Shown piece after piece: positions 1 through 6,078 of a stretch of 6,078 nucleotides of DNA (the stretch's first letter is position 1; each line of letters starts with the position of its first letter). The position numbers and the translations under genes are program-made. The notes under the pieces are model-generated. The model was not told the origin of the DNA. It saw nothing but the letters and a program-made list of their open reading frames with translations, and did no database searches. This DNA is from Planctomycetota bacterium (GTDB lineage: Bacteria > Planctomycetota > Planctomycetia > Pirellulales > Pirellulaceae): contig JAHWKS010000389.1 of assembly GCA_019347795.1 (NCBI GenBank), positions 1 to 6,078 on the forward strand, read 5' to 3'.

Positions 1-3000
1 ATGTCGGGCAGGCGGGTCAGCAGCTCCAGCTTGATATTTCGGAAGCGAATCTCCATCGGTCCGCCGGAGTGAAGCTGAAACGCGATCACGCCCCGCCGTT
101 CCCCTTGCGGGTCGTCCAGATCGACGCACGGCTCGCCGTTAAGGAACGTGCGGATGCGGCTTCCCACGGCCACGACCTCGTAGTGGTTCCAGTCTTCCTC
201 CTTCACGTGCTGATCGCCCGGCTTGTCCCACAGGAGCGCCCGGCCGTGCTCGTGGTAGAGCTTGCCCCACCAGCCGGCGCCGATGTCGGCCTGATAGCCT
301 TTCATCTGGCCGTTCTCGATCGGCTGGCTGCGGAACTGAATGCCGCTGTTCTCGTTGTTGGGCGTGAGCTTCACTTCCAGCGTGAGGCGGAAGTCCTCCA
401 CCGCCAGCTCGCTCATGAGGAAGGCGTTCTGCTTAATGCCGGGGCTTTTGCCGACGATTTCTCCGTCCTCGACGCTCCACAATGATTCGTCGCCGCGCCA
501 GCCGGTGAGGTCCTTGCCGCTATAGAACGAGGCGACGTTCTCCTCGGTAGCCAGCATGGGCGATTGCCCGCCGCTTTGCAGGTAAGCGAAGAGCGATGCG
601 ACTTCTGTCTTGGAGAGCGGCTGCAGGAGATTATCCGGCATCATCGAAAGCGGGCTTTGCTGGACTTCGTCGATCTCGCCCTTAGGGATCACCACCGTCT
701 CGTTTGCGGTCCGGACCGTGAGCGAGGCGGAATCCTCCTGCTTCACGATGCCGGTGATAACGCGGCCCTGGTCGGTGTAGATGACGCTCGGCTGGTACTC
801 CTTGGCCATCACCGCGCTGGGGTCCAGGACGTTGGTGAGGAGGTAGTCCACATTGGAGCGGTTGGCGCCGGTGATGTCCGGTCCCACGTCGCCGCCCGTC
901 CCGAAGAGGGTGTGACACTGGACGCAGGTCTTGGCGAACACCGCCCGGCCCAGCGCGAGGTCGGCACTCGGCGCCGTGGCGGACTGGAGCAGCGTCTTGT
1001 AATCGGCGATCAGCCTCGCCTTGTCGGCGGCCGTTTCCCGCACCGCGCCCCATTCCTCGGCGATGCGGCGGTTGAGCTGCTCGTCCCCAAGATTGCGAAG
1101 TTGCCGCACCAGGTCGGCGGTGAGGTGGTCGGCCGGGATGCGGTTCTCGTCGATCGCCGAGAGAAGCTCATTCGCATAGGGAATCCGCGAGCAAAGCGCG
1201 GCCAGCGCATCGCGCCGCTGCGCCAATTCAAGCTGCGGGTAGACCTTCAAGAGCACCGCCGGCGTTTGCGGATCGTCGAACGCGGCCAGTCCGCGGAGGG
1301 CGGCGTCGCGCAGCTCGCCGCGGATGACGAAGTCCTGCAGGATGGACGGGAGCGATCCGTCGCGGACCTTGAGCAAAGCGTCCAGCGCGGCCGTGCGCCG
1401 CTCCGCGGGCGCGGATTCGTCTTTGAGGATGCTCTGCAATTTCGCCCGCGCATCGGCGTCGCCGAAGGTGGCCGCCAGCATCGCGGCCTGGATCGTTACC
1501 TGCGGATCATCGCTCTTGGCGATGCTCACGTATGCTTCGCTCCAGCCTTGGGGCGCCTTCACCTGCCGGCGGCCTTTGAGGGCCTCGTTCACGCCTTGGA
1601 GAAAGGTGAGGCGCGTCGAGTCGTCCTCCGCCTCGTGAAGCCCCTCGACCAAGAGACCAAGCGCCTGCTCGGGATCGGCGCCGTGGCCGAGGACCATGAA
1701 CTGGTGCAGGAGCGGGAAATTCTTGCCCGCCGCGAGCGCCCACGCCAGTGCTCGACGCGGATCGACCTCCGCCAGCGGCTCGGCGGCGTACCAGTACATC
1801 AGCGGCAGGTTGTGGTCCGCCGCGTCTTCCGGATGCGAAGCGAGGGCCGCGAGAATCTCCCACCGATCCTTCAGCGGCATCCGCTGCAAGGCCGACGCGA
1901 GGTACAACCGCACCACGGGTGACGGATCGTTCGTGGCGAGCTCGGTGAGCGAGCGGCGAGCGGGGGGCGTCAGCCGCGTGATGACATCGGGACTGGTTTC
2001 GGTGTTTCCATCAGGAGGCTTACGCCCCCCACTCGCCAAATCGCTACGCATCGGGTTTTCCAGCGTCAATTGAATCGTCCATGCTCGGACGTACTCAAAC
2101 TCGCTCTCCAGCAACTTCGCCGCAAGCTCATCATCAATTCCGCCGGTGACGTGCAGCGCCCACATCGCCCGCAGTCGTCGCGGCTCGTCGGCGTGCTCCA
2201 AGGCGATCTTCGTCAGCGACTCTCGGACTCCCGGCGATAGCGCCCCCGCGGCGGCACGCTCCTGCAGGATGCGACGCGCGTGCCGCACGTACCAGTCGTT
2301 CGCGTGGAGCTGATACTGCACCAGCTCCTCGTCACTGGCCTGCTGCAAATCGACCGCGACTGGGCTGGCGTCGCCGTATGCCACGCGGAAGACGCGGCCG
2401 TTCGTGCGGTCGTGGCTGTCTGTCTCCTTGTGGTGGCACTGTTGGGCGTCATACCAGTCAATCATCCAGACCTGGCCGTCCGGTCCGTAGCGAAGGTTGA
2501 TCACCTGCGACCATTGATCGCGAGTGAGGAGAAAATCAGGCGCCCAGTCGCCCGCGTATCCCGAGCCTTCCCGCATCAGGCGGTCCATATTGATGCGGTT
2601 GCCGTGGATGTTGTTCATGAAGATCTGATCGCGGTAGGGCGAGGGCCAGCTTCCGCCGAGATAGACCATGGCCCCGGCGTGGGCGTGACCGCCGCCGACT
2701 TCATCCGAGCGGCGGCGGTCGTTGGTGTTCCACTGATTGCCGACGTAGTGCCGGTGCCGGGCGATGGTCTTGATGTCGTCGAAGGTGTACGGGTTGAAGT
2801 GCTGCCCCGCCTGCCGCTGATACCGGGCGCCCTGAATCACGTGGTACAGGTGGGGAATGACGCAGGCCGTGGCGAAGGCTTGCCCGCGATCGTCGAAGTC
2901 CACGCCCCAGGGGTTGCTTGTGCCGTGGGCGAAGACCTCGAACTCGTGCCGCGTGGGATGATACCGCCAGATGCCGGCGTTCAGCGGGATACGATCTTCG

Positions 3001-4166
3001 TCGGGCGTTCCCGGCTTGCCGACCTTCGAGTGCGTGAACACGCCGTGGCAGCCGTAGAGCCAGCCGTCCGGTCCCCAGATGAAGGCGTTGAGCGTCTCGT
3101 GCGTGTCCTCATAGCCCCAGCCGTCGAGCAGAACCTGCGGCTCGCCGTCGGGCTTGTCGTCGCCGTTCTTGTCCGGGATGAAGAGGAGGTAGGGCGCGGC
3201 GCCGACCCACACGCCGCCGAAGCCGACTTCGATGCCGCTCACCAGGTTCAAGTTCTCGGCGAAGACGGTGCGCTTGTCGAAGCGGCCGTCGAGATTGGCG
3301 TCCTCGAAAATGAGGATGCGATCGCGGCCTTCGCCTTCGGGCGCCCGTTGCGGGTATTCAAACGCCTCGGCGACCCACAACCGGCCGCGATCGTCAATCG
3401 CCATCGCGATCGGCTGCTGCACATCCGGCTCGGCGGCGGCGACTTGAACGGAAAAGCCGGGCGGCAACTCCATCGCCTCGGCGGCCGCCTCCGCGTCGAG
3501 TCCCGCGTGGGGATAGAACACGGTGAGCGGCGGCGCCTCGCTGGGCTGCGGCTCGACCACCGGCTCGCCGAATCGCGGCTTTCGGGCATGGAAGCGGAAG
3601 TCGTCGAAGTTCACATGCCCCCAGCCCCCCTGATGCTGATCGACGATGCGGATGAAGATCGGCTTGCCCGCGTGAGACCGCAAATCAACCACCGCCGGCG
3701 CCATCGACTCGTTGTTTTTGCCGGAGATTTTGAAGAACACCTGCTTCGTGTCCGCCCGCACCAATTCCACTCGCGTTTCGGCGTGCGCGCCGCCGCCGAC
3801 GAGGAAGCTGGCGAAAGGATGCGTCACGGCGAACGGCGCCGAAGTGAGCGTCCCAGTGGGCGTGTCTCGAAGCTTTTCGTAGCCGCCGATCCAGTACTCG
3901 CCGGTGTGCAGGGCGACTTTGCTTTCGCCGAAGGGACGGTTCTCATCGATCTCGCCGCGGATCGGCTGGCCCTGGAACGCTTCGCCTTCGGACCTCCAGT
4001 CGCTCAAGTCGCCGGTTTCCAGGTCAAGGTTGAGCGGACGGCCGTTGTCGCCCTTAGGCAACTCGCCGCGCGGGCCGAGGGGGATGTTCGGCTTCTGGGC
4101 AGTCGCGACTGAGGGAATGGCCGTAACAAGGCACGAAAGGACCGCAATCAAACACCGGGGGTTCAT
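1..4166 (-). CDS. Secreted PVC-type multidomain heme protein (dehydrogenase propeller, HEAT repeats, CxxCH, DUF1080), C-terminus cut by window edge
   Basis: The minus-strand frame from ATG at 4166 stays open for 1388 codons and leaves the window just before its stop. Checks at both ends, the heme motif and the HEAT region are all in one frame. Residues 1-24 form a signal peptide (MNPRCLIAVLSCLV..., cut near VATA|Q), so the protein is exported. Residues about 45-194 resemble the beta-sandwich tail of GH32 enzymes (ending GGWGHVNFDDF). Residues about 230-600 match the Pirellula/Verrucomicrobium 'membrane-bound dehydrogenase' propeller (TIGR02604 type), with GGGHAHAG (His494, His496) and WMIDWYDAQQCHH. 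Residues about 610-1020 are HEAT-like. Residues about 1060-1190 are the TIGR02603-type heme domain: CVQCH at 1081-1085 gives covalent heme attachment, and Met1175 or Met1176 in SMMPDN is a candidate axial ligand. From about 1206 a DUF1080 domain begins (FYSGKDLTGWRGD, ending IRFRNIKLELL). No clear Shine-Dalgarno precedes the ATG. Substrate is unknown; carbohydrate oxidation is inferred. Confidence 0.93.
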   Translation of the reverse strand, partial: MNPRCLIAVLSCLVTAIPSVATAQKPNIPLGPRGELPKGDNGRPLNLDLETGDLSDWRSEGEAFQGQPIRGEIDENRPFGESKVALHTGEYWIGGYEKLRDTPTGTLTSAPFAVTHPFASFLVGGGAHAETRVELVRADTKQVFFKISGKNNESMAPAVVDLRSHAGKPIFIRIVDQHQGGWGHVNFDDFRFHARKPRFGEPVVEPQPSEAPPLTVFYPHAGLDAEAAAEAMELPPGFSVQVAAAEPDVQQPIAMAIDDRGRLWVAEAFEYPQRAPEGEGRDRILIFEDANLDGRFDKRTVFAENLNLVSGIEVGFGGVWVGAAPYLLFIPDKNGDDKPDGEPQVLLDGWGYEDTHETLNAFIWGPDGWLYGCHGVFTHSKVGKPGTPDEDRIPLNAGIWRYHPTRHEFEVFAHGTSNPWGVDFDDRGQAFATACVIPHLYHVIQGARYQRQAGQHFNPYTFDDIKTIARHRHYVGNQWNTNDRRRSDEVGGGHAHAGAMVYLGGSWPSPYRDQIFMNNIHGNRINMDRLMREGSGYAGDWAPDFLLTRDQWSQVINLRYGPDGQVWMIDWYDAQQCHHKETDSHDRTNGRVFRVAYGDASPVAVDLQQASDEELVQYQLHANDWYVRHARRILQERAAAGALSPGVRESLTKIALEHADEPRRLRAMWALHVTGGIDDELAAKLLESEFEYVRAWTIQLTLENPMRSDLASGGRKPPDGNTETSPDVITRLTPPARRSLTELATNDPSPVVRLYLASALQRMPLKDRWEILAALASHPEDAADHNLPLMYWYAAEPLAEVDPRRALAWALAAGKNFPLLHQFMVLGHGADPEQALGLLVEGLHEAEDDSTRLTFLQGVNEALKGRRQVKAPQGWSEAYVSIAKSDDPQVTIQAAMLAATFGDADARAKLQSILKDESAPAERRTAALDALLKVRDGSLPSILQDFVIRGELRDAALRGLAAFDDPQTPAVLLKVYPQLELAQRRDALAALCSRIPYANELLSAIDENRIPADHLTADLVRQLRNLGDEQLNRRIAEEWGAVRETAADKARLIADYKTLLQSATAPSADLALGRAVFAKTCVQCHTLFGTGGDVGPDITGANRSNVDYLLTNVLDPSAVMAKEYQPSVIYTDQGRVITGIVKQEDSASLTVRTANETVVIPKGEIDEVQQSPLSMMPDNLLQPLSKTEVASLFAYLQSGGQSPMLATEENVASFYSGKDLTGWRGDESLWSVEDGEIVGKSPGIKQNAFLMSELAVEDFRLTLEVKLTPNNENSGIQFRSQPIENGQMKGYQADIGAGWWGKLYHEHGRALLWDKPGDQHVKEEDWNHYEVVAVGSRIRTFLNGEPCVDLDDPQGERRGVIAFQLHSGGPMEIRFRNIKLELLTRLPD
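1955..2037. repeat. Inverted pair of REP-like elements inside the HEAT region of the heme protein gene
   Basis: Two 29-nt arms, 1955-1983 and the reverse complement of 2009-2037, agree at 25 of 29 positions and are separated by 25 nt. Both begin GGCGAG, contain GGGGGGCGT followed by AGCC, and end TGATG. The right arm also has an internal hairpin (GGAGGC 2014-2019, loop TTAC, GCCCCC 2024-2029, one mismatch). This head-to-head layout is that of paired REP elements (BIMEs). The pair is translated in frame as about residues 711-738 of the large protein (LASGGRKPPDG... and ...TRLTPPARRS), a Gly/Pro/Arg-rich stretch between otherwise helical HEAT segments. From memory, GGRKPP / GGLRPPLA-like translations recur in planctomycete proteins, which fits an interspersed family. 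Genome copy number cannot be seen from one window. Confidence 0.72.
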
Positions 4167-4250
4167 GAAGAGTTTCTCGCATGGGGCGGGACGATTTTTC
4201 GTAGGGAATCAACGTAAACCACGTCGCGGGCGATGTCGAGCCGGAGCGAC

Positions 4251-4287
4251 GTTTCGCCGGTCTGTCCCCGACTATTCTAGTCGGGCG
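4251..4287. repeat. Interspersed short repeat, copy 1, with internal perfect hairpin
   Basis: The unit begins GTTTCGCCGGT, continues through CCGACTATTCTA and ends CGGGCG; it recurs at 4568-4603. Inside copy 1 an 8-bp perfect inverted repeat, CCCGACTA (4267-4274) and TAGTCGGG (4278-4285), closes a 3-nt TTC loop. Read on the minus strand the core would translate as RIVGD, and the same string appears from copy 2, so the similarity is visible in both DNA and translation. It is probably a small repeat family, possibly a REP-like or regulatory element; its role is unknown. Confidence 0.6.
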
Positions 4288-4310
4288 CAGCGGGCGTCGT
4301 GCTCCTTCGG

Positions 4311-4330
4311 TGCGGCGGTTCCCGACTATC
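4311..4330. repeat. Interspersed short repeat, degenerate copy 2
   Basis: The stretch reads TGCGGCGGTTCCCGACTATC and matches the first part of the flanking copies (CGCCGGT...CCGACTATT) with several changes. It lacks the TCTA...CGGGCG end. It would be easy to dismiss alone, but it lies between two clearer copies in the same orientation. Confidence 0.4.
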
Positions 4331-4463
4331 CCAAAACGCAGCTTCTTCAATGGAGGACTGGGAAAAGACATGCATTTCAACTCCCTCGCAAAGAATTTTT
4401 TTTCCGCCATTCACGATGGGAAACGCCCGCGCGCAGCAAGGACGCGTTTTGGCGTTGCAGACG

Positions 4464-4500
4464 CGTTGACGTTGACACTCGCCGAGCGTCAACGTCAACG
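4464..4500. repeat. 13-bp perfect inverted repeat built from tandem GTTGAC units
   Basis: The left arm CGTTGACGTTGAC (4464-4476) is the exact reverse complement of the right arm GTCAACGTCAACG (4488-4500). The 11-nt centre adds three more pairs (CTC 4478-4480 with GAG 4484-4486) after one mismatch, so the whole element can fold into one long hairpin. Each arm is itself a tandem repeat of GTTGAC. No T-run follows on either side and both flanking genes read away from it, so a terminator is unlikely. Candidates are a two-fold operator for a dimeric or tetrameric regulator of the divergent genes, or a small mobile repeat. Confidence 0.75.
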
Positions 4501-4565
4501 GTGCGTATCGGCCGCCGGACGGGACCTGCATCGTGGGACGGATCTGGGTTCGCCGATCCGGAGCA

Positions 4566-4594
4566 TTGTTTCGCCGGTGGTCTCCGACTATTCT
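4566..4594 (+). promoter_or_regulatory. Possible sigma-70-like promoter for the WD40 gene, overlapping the repeat copy
   Basis: TTGTTT (4566-4571) and TATTCT (4589-4594) are separated by 17 bases and lie about 53 bases before the WD40 start codon. The match to TTGACA/TATAAT is only moderate (3 of 6 and 4 of 6). Most of it lies inside the repeat copy at 4568-4603, so the resemblance may be accidental. Confidence 0.25.
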
Positions 4595-4603
4595 AAGCGG
4601 GCG
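4568..4603. repeat. Interspersed short repeat, copy 3
   Basis: This 36-nt copy shares GTTTCGCCGGT, CCGACTATTCTA and GCGGGCG with copy 1, in the same orientation and about 317 bases downstream. Differences cluster after CCGGT and at AG versus GT after TTCTA, which weakens the hairpin of copy 1. It ends 43 bases before the WD40 start codon. Confidence 0.58.
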
Positions 4604-4635
4604 GAACCCCTCGCCCCTCATTGCACGCGATCAAC

Positions 4636-4642
4636 GGGAGGT
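4636..4642 (+). promoter_or_regulatory. Ribosome binding site of the WD40 gene
   Basis: GGGAGGT lies 5 bases (counted from the end of GGAGG) before ATG 4647. It decides the start: the in-frame ATG at 4533 would put 38 extra residues, read from repeat DNA, in front of a complete signal peptide. Confidence 0.75.
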
Positions 4643-4646
4643 CGGC

Positions 4647-5675
4647 ATGTCTGGCAATCTTCGAAGAATTCTTATCCACGGCGCCCTGTTCCTGTTCGCG
4701 GCAGGAGTCTTGTCGAATTCGCCCGCGACGGCGCAAGACCCGGCCCTCGCCGGGCACGAACGCTGGGTCACGTCGCTGGCGTTTTCGCCCGACGGCTCGC
4801 TGCTGGCGTCGGCCGGCGGCGAGAGCCTGCTCTATCGCGCCGGCGACGTGAAGTTGTGGAGCCCGGCCGCCGGCGAAGCGGTCGCGTCGCTCGAAGGCCA
4901 TCCTACCTGCGTCTGGTCCGTGACGTTCACGCCCGACGGCGCGAAGCTCGTGACCAGCGGATACGACGGCAAGGTAATTGTCTGGAGCGTTGCCGACAAG
5001 AAGCCGCTGGCGACGCTCGAGAAGCACAAGGGCTGGGTCCGCGACGTGGCCGTGGCGCCCGATGGAAAACATTTTGCATCCGCTGGCGAAGACGGCAGCG
5101 TGGTGATCTGGAACATCGAGGCCGAGCCGAAGGAAGTCCGCACGATAAAGGCGCACGATGCGGCCGTCTTCTGCCTCGGCTTCTCGCCCGACGGCCAGAC
5201 CCTCGCCACCGGGAGCGTCGATAAGACCGCCAAGCTTTGGAACTGGCAGGACGGCAGCGAGAAAGCGAAGCTCGAAGGGCACGAGGATTCGGTGCTGGGG
5301 CTGGCGTGGTCGCCGGCGGGGCAGCTCGCCACCTGCGGCGCCGATCGGAAGATTCGCTTGTGGGATTCGGCCGGCGCGGCCGCAGGCGTCCTGGAAGGGC
5401 ACAAGGATTGGGTGAATGCTATCGCCTTCTCGCCCGACTCGACCACCCTCGCCAGCGCCAGCCATGACCGTACGGTGCGGTTGTGGGACGTTGCGCAGAA
5501 AACGGAGAAGAGCGTTCTCGACGGTTTCGAGAGCAGCGTGTGGGGGGTGGCTTTCGCCCCCGACGGCAAGACGCTCGCCGCCGGCAGCCATAACGACTCG
5601 CTTCGCTTATGGGAAGTCGGCTGGGCCGAGAAGTTCCCGTCGGCCAACGAGGAAGAGGGATCCGAGGAGCCGTAG
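4647..5675 (+). CDS. Secreted WD40-repeat protein, single seven-bladed beta-propeller
   Basis: The protein has 342 residues. Residues 1-29 are a signal peptide (basic LRR, hydrophobic ILIHGALFLFAAGVL, then ATA|Q), so the propeller should act outside the cytoplasm. Seven WD40 units follow, each opening with GH or a variant and closing with a W after strand c: H37-W71, H85-W113, H127-W155, H170-W198, H212-W239, H252-W280 and F294-W322. The SPDG-type turn is present in most (SPAG in unit 5, SPDS in unit 6). Unit 1 carries a small extra loop (GGESLLYRAGD). The last unit has GF instead of GH. A short acidic tail (EEEGSEEP) ends the protein. Seven units make one closed ring with no catalytic domain, so a scaffold or binding role is likely. 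It is divergent from the heme protein gene; planctomycetes often place such propellers near secreted cytochromes, but a physical partnership is only inferred. Confidence 0.95.
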   Translation: MSGNLRRILIHGALFLFAAGVLSNSPATAQDPALAGHERWVTSLAFSPDGSLLASAGGESLLYRAGDVKLWSPAAGEAVASLEGHPTCVWSVTFTPDGAKLVTSGYDGKVIVWSVADKKPLATLEKHKGWVRDVAVAPDGKHFASAGEDGSVVIWNIEAEPKEVRTIKAHDAAVFCLGFSPDGQTLATGSVDKTAKLWNWQDGSEKAKLEGHEDSVLGLAWSPAGQLATCGADRKIRLWDSAGAAAGVLEGHKDWVNAIAFSPDSTTLASASHDRTVRLWDVAQKTEKSVLDGFESSVWGVAFAPDGKTLAAGSHNDSLRLWEVGWAEKFPSANEEEGSEEP

Positions 5676-5683
5676 CAATCGCC

Positions 5684-5713
5684 TTTACGTTCTCAGGCTG
5701 GGGTCTCTATACT
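5684..5713 (+). promoter_or_regulatory. Candidate sigma-70-like promoter for the PSP1 gene
   Basis: TTTACG (5684-5689) and TATACT (5708-5713) are 18 bases apart, just after the WD40 stop codon. They match 4 of 6 and 5 of 6 consensus positions. Transcription would start near 5720 and give a leader of about 50 bases that contains the hairpin at 5746-5762. This is a pattern match only. Confidence 0.4.
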
Positions 5714-5745
5714 GAGGAACGATCCAAGGGTCTTGAACAAAGTTC

Positions 5746-5766
5746 CCGCCGTGCTGCGGCGGTTTT
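5746..5766 (+). terminator. Terminator-like hairpin with T-run, abutting the PSP1 start
   Basis: CCGCCG (5746-5751) pairs perfectly with CGGCGG (5757-5762) around a 5-nt loop, and TTTT (5763-5766) follows directly. It lies 70 bases past the WD40 stop and ends only 4 bases before the PSP1 ATG. It may terminate WD40 transcription, or act as a structured leader of the PSP1 mRNA. In a GC-rich genome a 6-bp GC stem with four Ts can also arise by chance. Confidence 0.42.
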
Positions 5767-5770
5767 CGTT

Positions 5771-6078
5771 ATGCCAAAGTATGTCGTGCGCCATGGGGCG
5801 ATGCGTTTCCTCGGCGTGTTCTCCACCCGGGGAAACGAGAAATACTCCCGCTCTGCCCATGTCATCGCGCGCACCAGTCGCGGCCTGGAGGCGGGCGAGG
5901 TGCTGTGCGAGGCCACCGACGCCGCCGTGCAGCATCTCAAGGACCCGCCCACGGGGCAGATCCTCCGGGCGATGACCGCCGACGACGATAACGAGCTGGC
6001 GCACCTCAAGGCCCAGGAAGGGCACGAGTTTCATGTTTCGCAAGAGCTTGTCCGACGGCTGGGGCTGGGCATGCAACT
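5771..6078 (+). CDS. PSP1-domain protein (RicT/YaaT-like), N-terminal part only
   Basis: ATG 5771 opens a frame that runs off the right edge after 102 codons. The start MPKYVVRHGAMRFLGVFSTR followed by VIARTSRGLEAGEVL and TGQILRAMTADDDNELAHL is, from memory, the typical opening of planctomycete PSP1-domain proteins. The family includes Bacillus RicT/YaaT, a cytoplasmic protein that works with RicA and RicF in RNA-processing and phosphorelay control and carries cysteines for iron-sulfur clusters. Those cysteines would lie beyond the window, so their presence cannot be judged. There is no signal peptide. No Shine-Dalgarno is seen; the ATG directly follows a GC hairpin and T-run. An in-frame ATG at 5801 exists but would lose the conserved first ten residues. 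The gene is probably its own transcription unit or the first of a downstream operon. Confidence 0.85.
   Translation, partial: MPKYVVRHGAMRFLGVFSTRGNEKYSRSAHVIARTSRGLEAGEVLCEATDAAVQHLKDPPTGQILRAMTADDDNELAHLKAQEGHEFHVSQELVRRLGLGMQ

Larger units (their letters stand above)
4167..4646. other. 480-bp divergent intergenic region
   Basis: This spacer separates the start codons of the minus-strand heme protein gene and the plus-strand WD40 gene, so it must carry both promoters. It holds three copies of a short repeat (4251-4287, 4311-4330 degenerate, 4568-4603), a strong inverted repeat (4464-4500) and an eight-T run (4396-4403). Open frames crossing it on both strands contain the repeats, run into the WD40 gene or its antisense, and resemble no protein I recognise, so I call no gene here. 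No convincing promoter for the heme protein gene was found in the 90 bases before its ATG. Confidence 0.75.

Noticed and set aside
564..1922. 452-codon open frame on the plus strand
   Set aside because: It is antisense to the HEAT and heme domains, rich in Arg, Val and Leu, and has no recognisable motif.
2280..4112. 610-codon open frame on the plus strand
   Set aside because: It lies entirely antisense to the heme protein gene, whose frame gives recognisable domains throughout. The long frame is a by-product of GC-rich third positions.
4396..4403. Eight-T run as an intrinsic terminator
   Set aside because: No GC hairpin precedes it on the plus strand, and on the minus strand it reads as an A-tract; nothing nearby needs termination.
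4464..4500. Rho-independent terminator reading of the inverted repeat
   Set aside because: No T-run follows on either strand and both adjacent genes are transcribed away from it.
4251..4603. CRISPR array
   Set aside because: The three repeat copies are unevenly spaced, imperfect and few, and no cas-like gene is present.
4277..4621. 114-codon minus-strand frame in the intergenic region
   Set aside because: It consists largely of translated repeats (RIVGD string and the GTTGAC palindrome) and resembles no known protein.
4533..4646. Upstream ATG that would extend the WD40 protein by 38 residues
   Set aside because: The extension is read from repeat DNA, would bury the signal peptide and has no ribosome site, whereas ATG 4647 has GGAGG at proper spacing.
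4310..5224. 304-codon plus-strand frame starting in the intergenic region
   Set aside because: It reads the repeat DNA and then an alternative frame of the WD40 gene, and its sequence is Arg/Gly-rich with no family resemblance.
4593..5591. 332-codon minus-strand frame antisense to the WD40 gene
   Set aside because: It is a shadow of the propeller repeats; the plus strand gives seven clear WD40 units.

Overview
The window looks like chromosomal DNA of a GC-rich planctomycete, probably of the Pirellulales group. The assignment rests on three things read from the sequence. First, there is a very large secreted protein of the 'PVC-type heme-binding CxxCH / putative membrane-bound dehydrogenase' kind, a family greatly expanded in Planctomycetes and Verrucomicrobia. 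Second, there is a secreted WD40 propeller protein. Third, there is the start of a PSP1-family protein with the N-terminus I associate with planctomycete members. No tRNA, rRNA, CRISPR array, transposase or phage gene was seen.

Layout. Positions 1-4166 (minus strand) hold one open frame of 1388 codons that runs off the left edge: signal peptide, GH32-tail-like beta-sandwich, dehydrogenase-type beta-propeller, HEAT repeats, c-type heme domain (CVQCH), and a DUF1080/3-keto-disaccharide-hydrolase-type beta-sandwich that lacks only its last residues. Inside the HEAT part sits an in-frame pair of inverted REP-like repeats (1955-2037). Positions 4167-4646 are a long divergent intergenic region with three copies of a short interspersed repeat and a 13-bp perfect inverted repeat. 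Positions 4647-5675 (plus) encode a secreted seven-bladed WD40 propeller. Positions 5676-5770 hold a promoter-like sequence and a terminator-like hairpin. Positions 5771-6078 (plus) encode the N-terminal 102 residues of a PSP1-domain protein.

How the genes may work together. The two secreted proteins are transcribed away from a shared intergenic region and may both act in the periplasm, but nothing in the sequence proves a partnership. The large protein combines carbohydrate-binding-like folds, a sugar-dehydrogenase-type propeller and a heme, which suggests (inference) oxidation of carbohydrate with electrons passed to a heme. The PSP1 protein is a cytoplasmic housekeeping-type protein and probably belongs to the next transcription unit.

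The most notable non-gene signals are the REP-like pair translated within the large protein and the repeat family in the divergent spacer. I found no convincing undescribed multi-gene system here.
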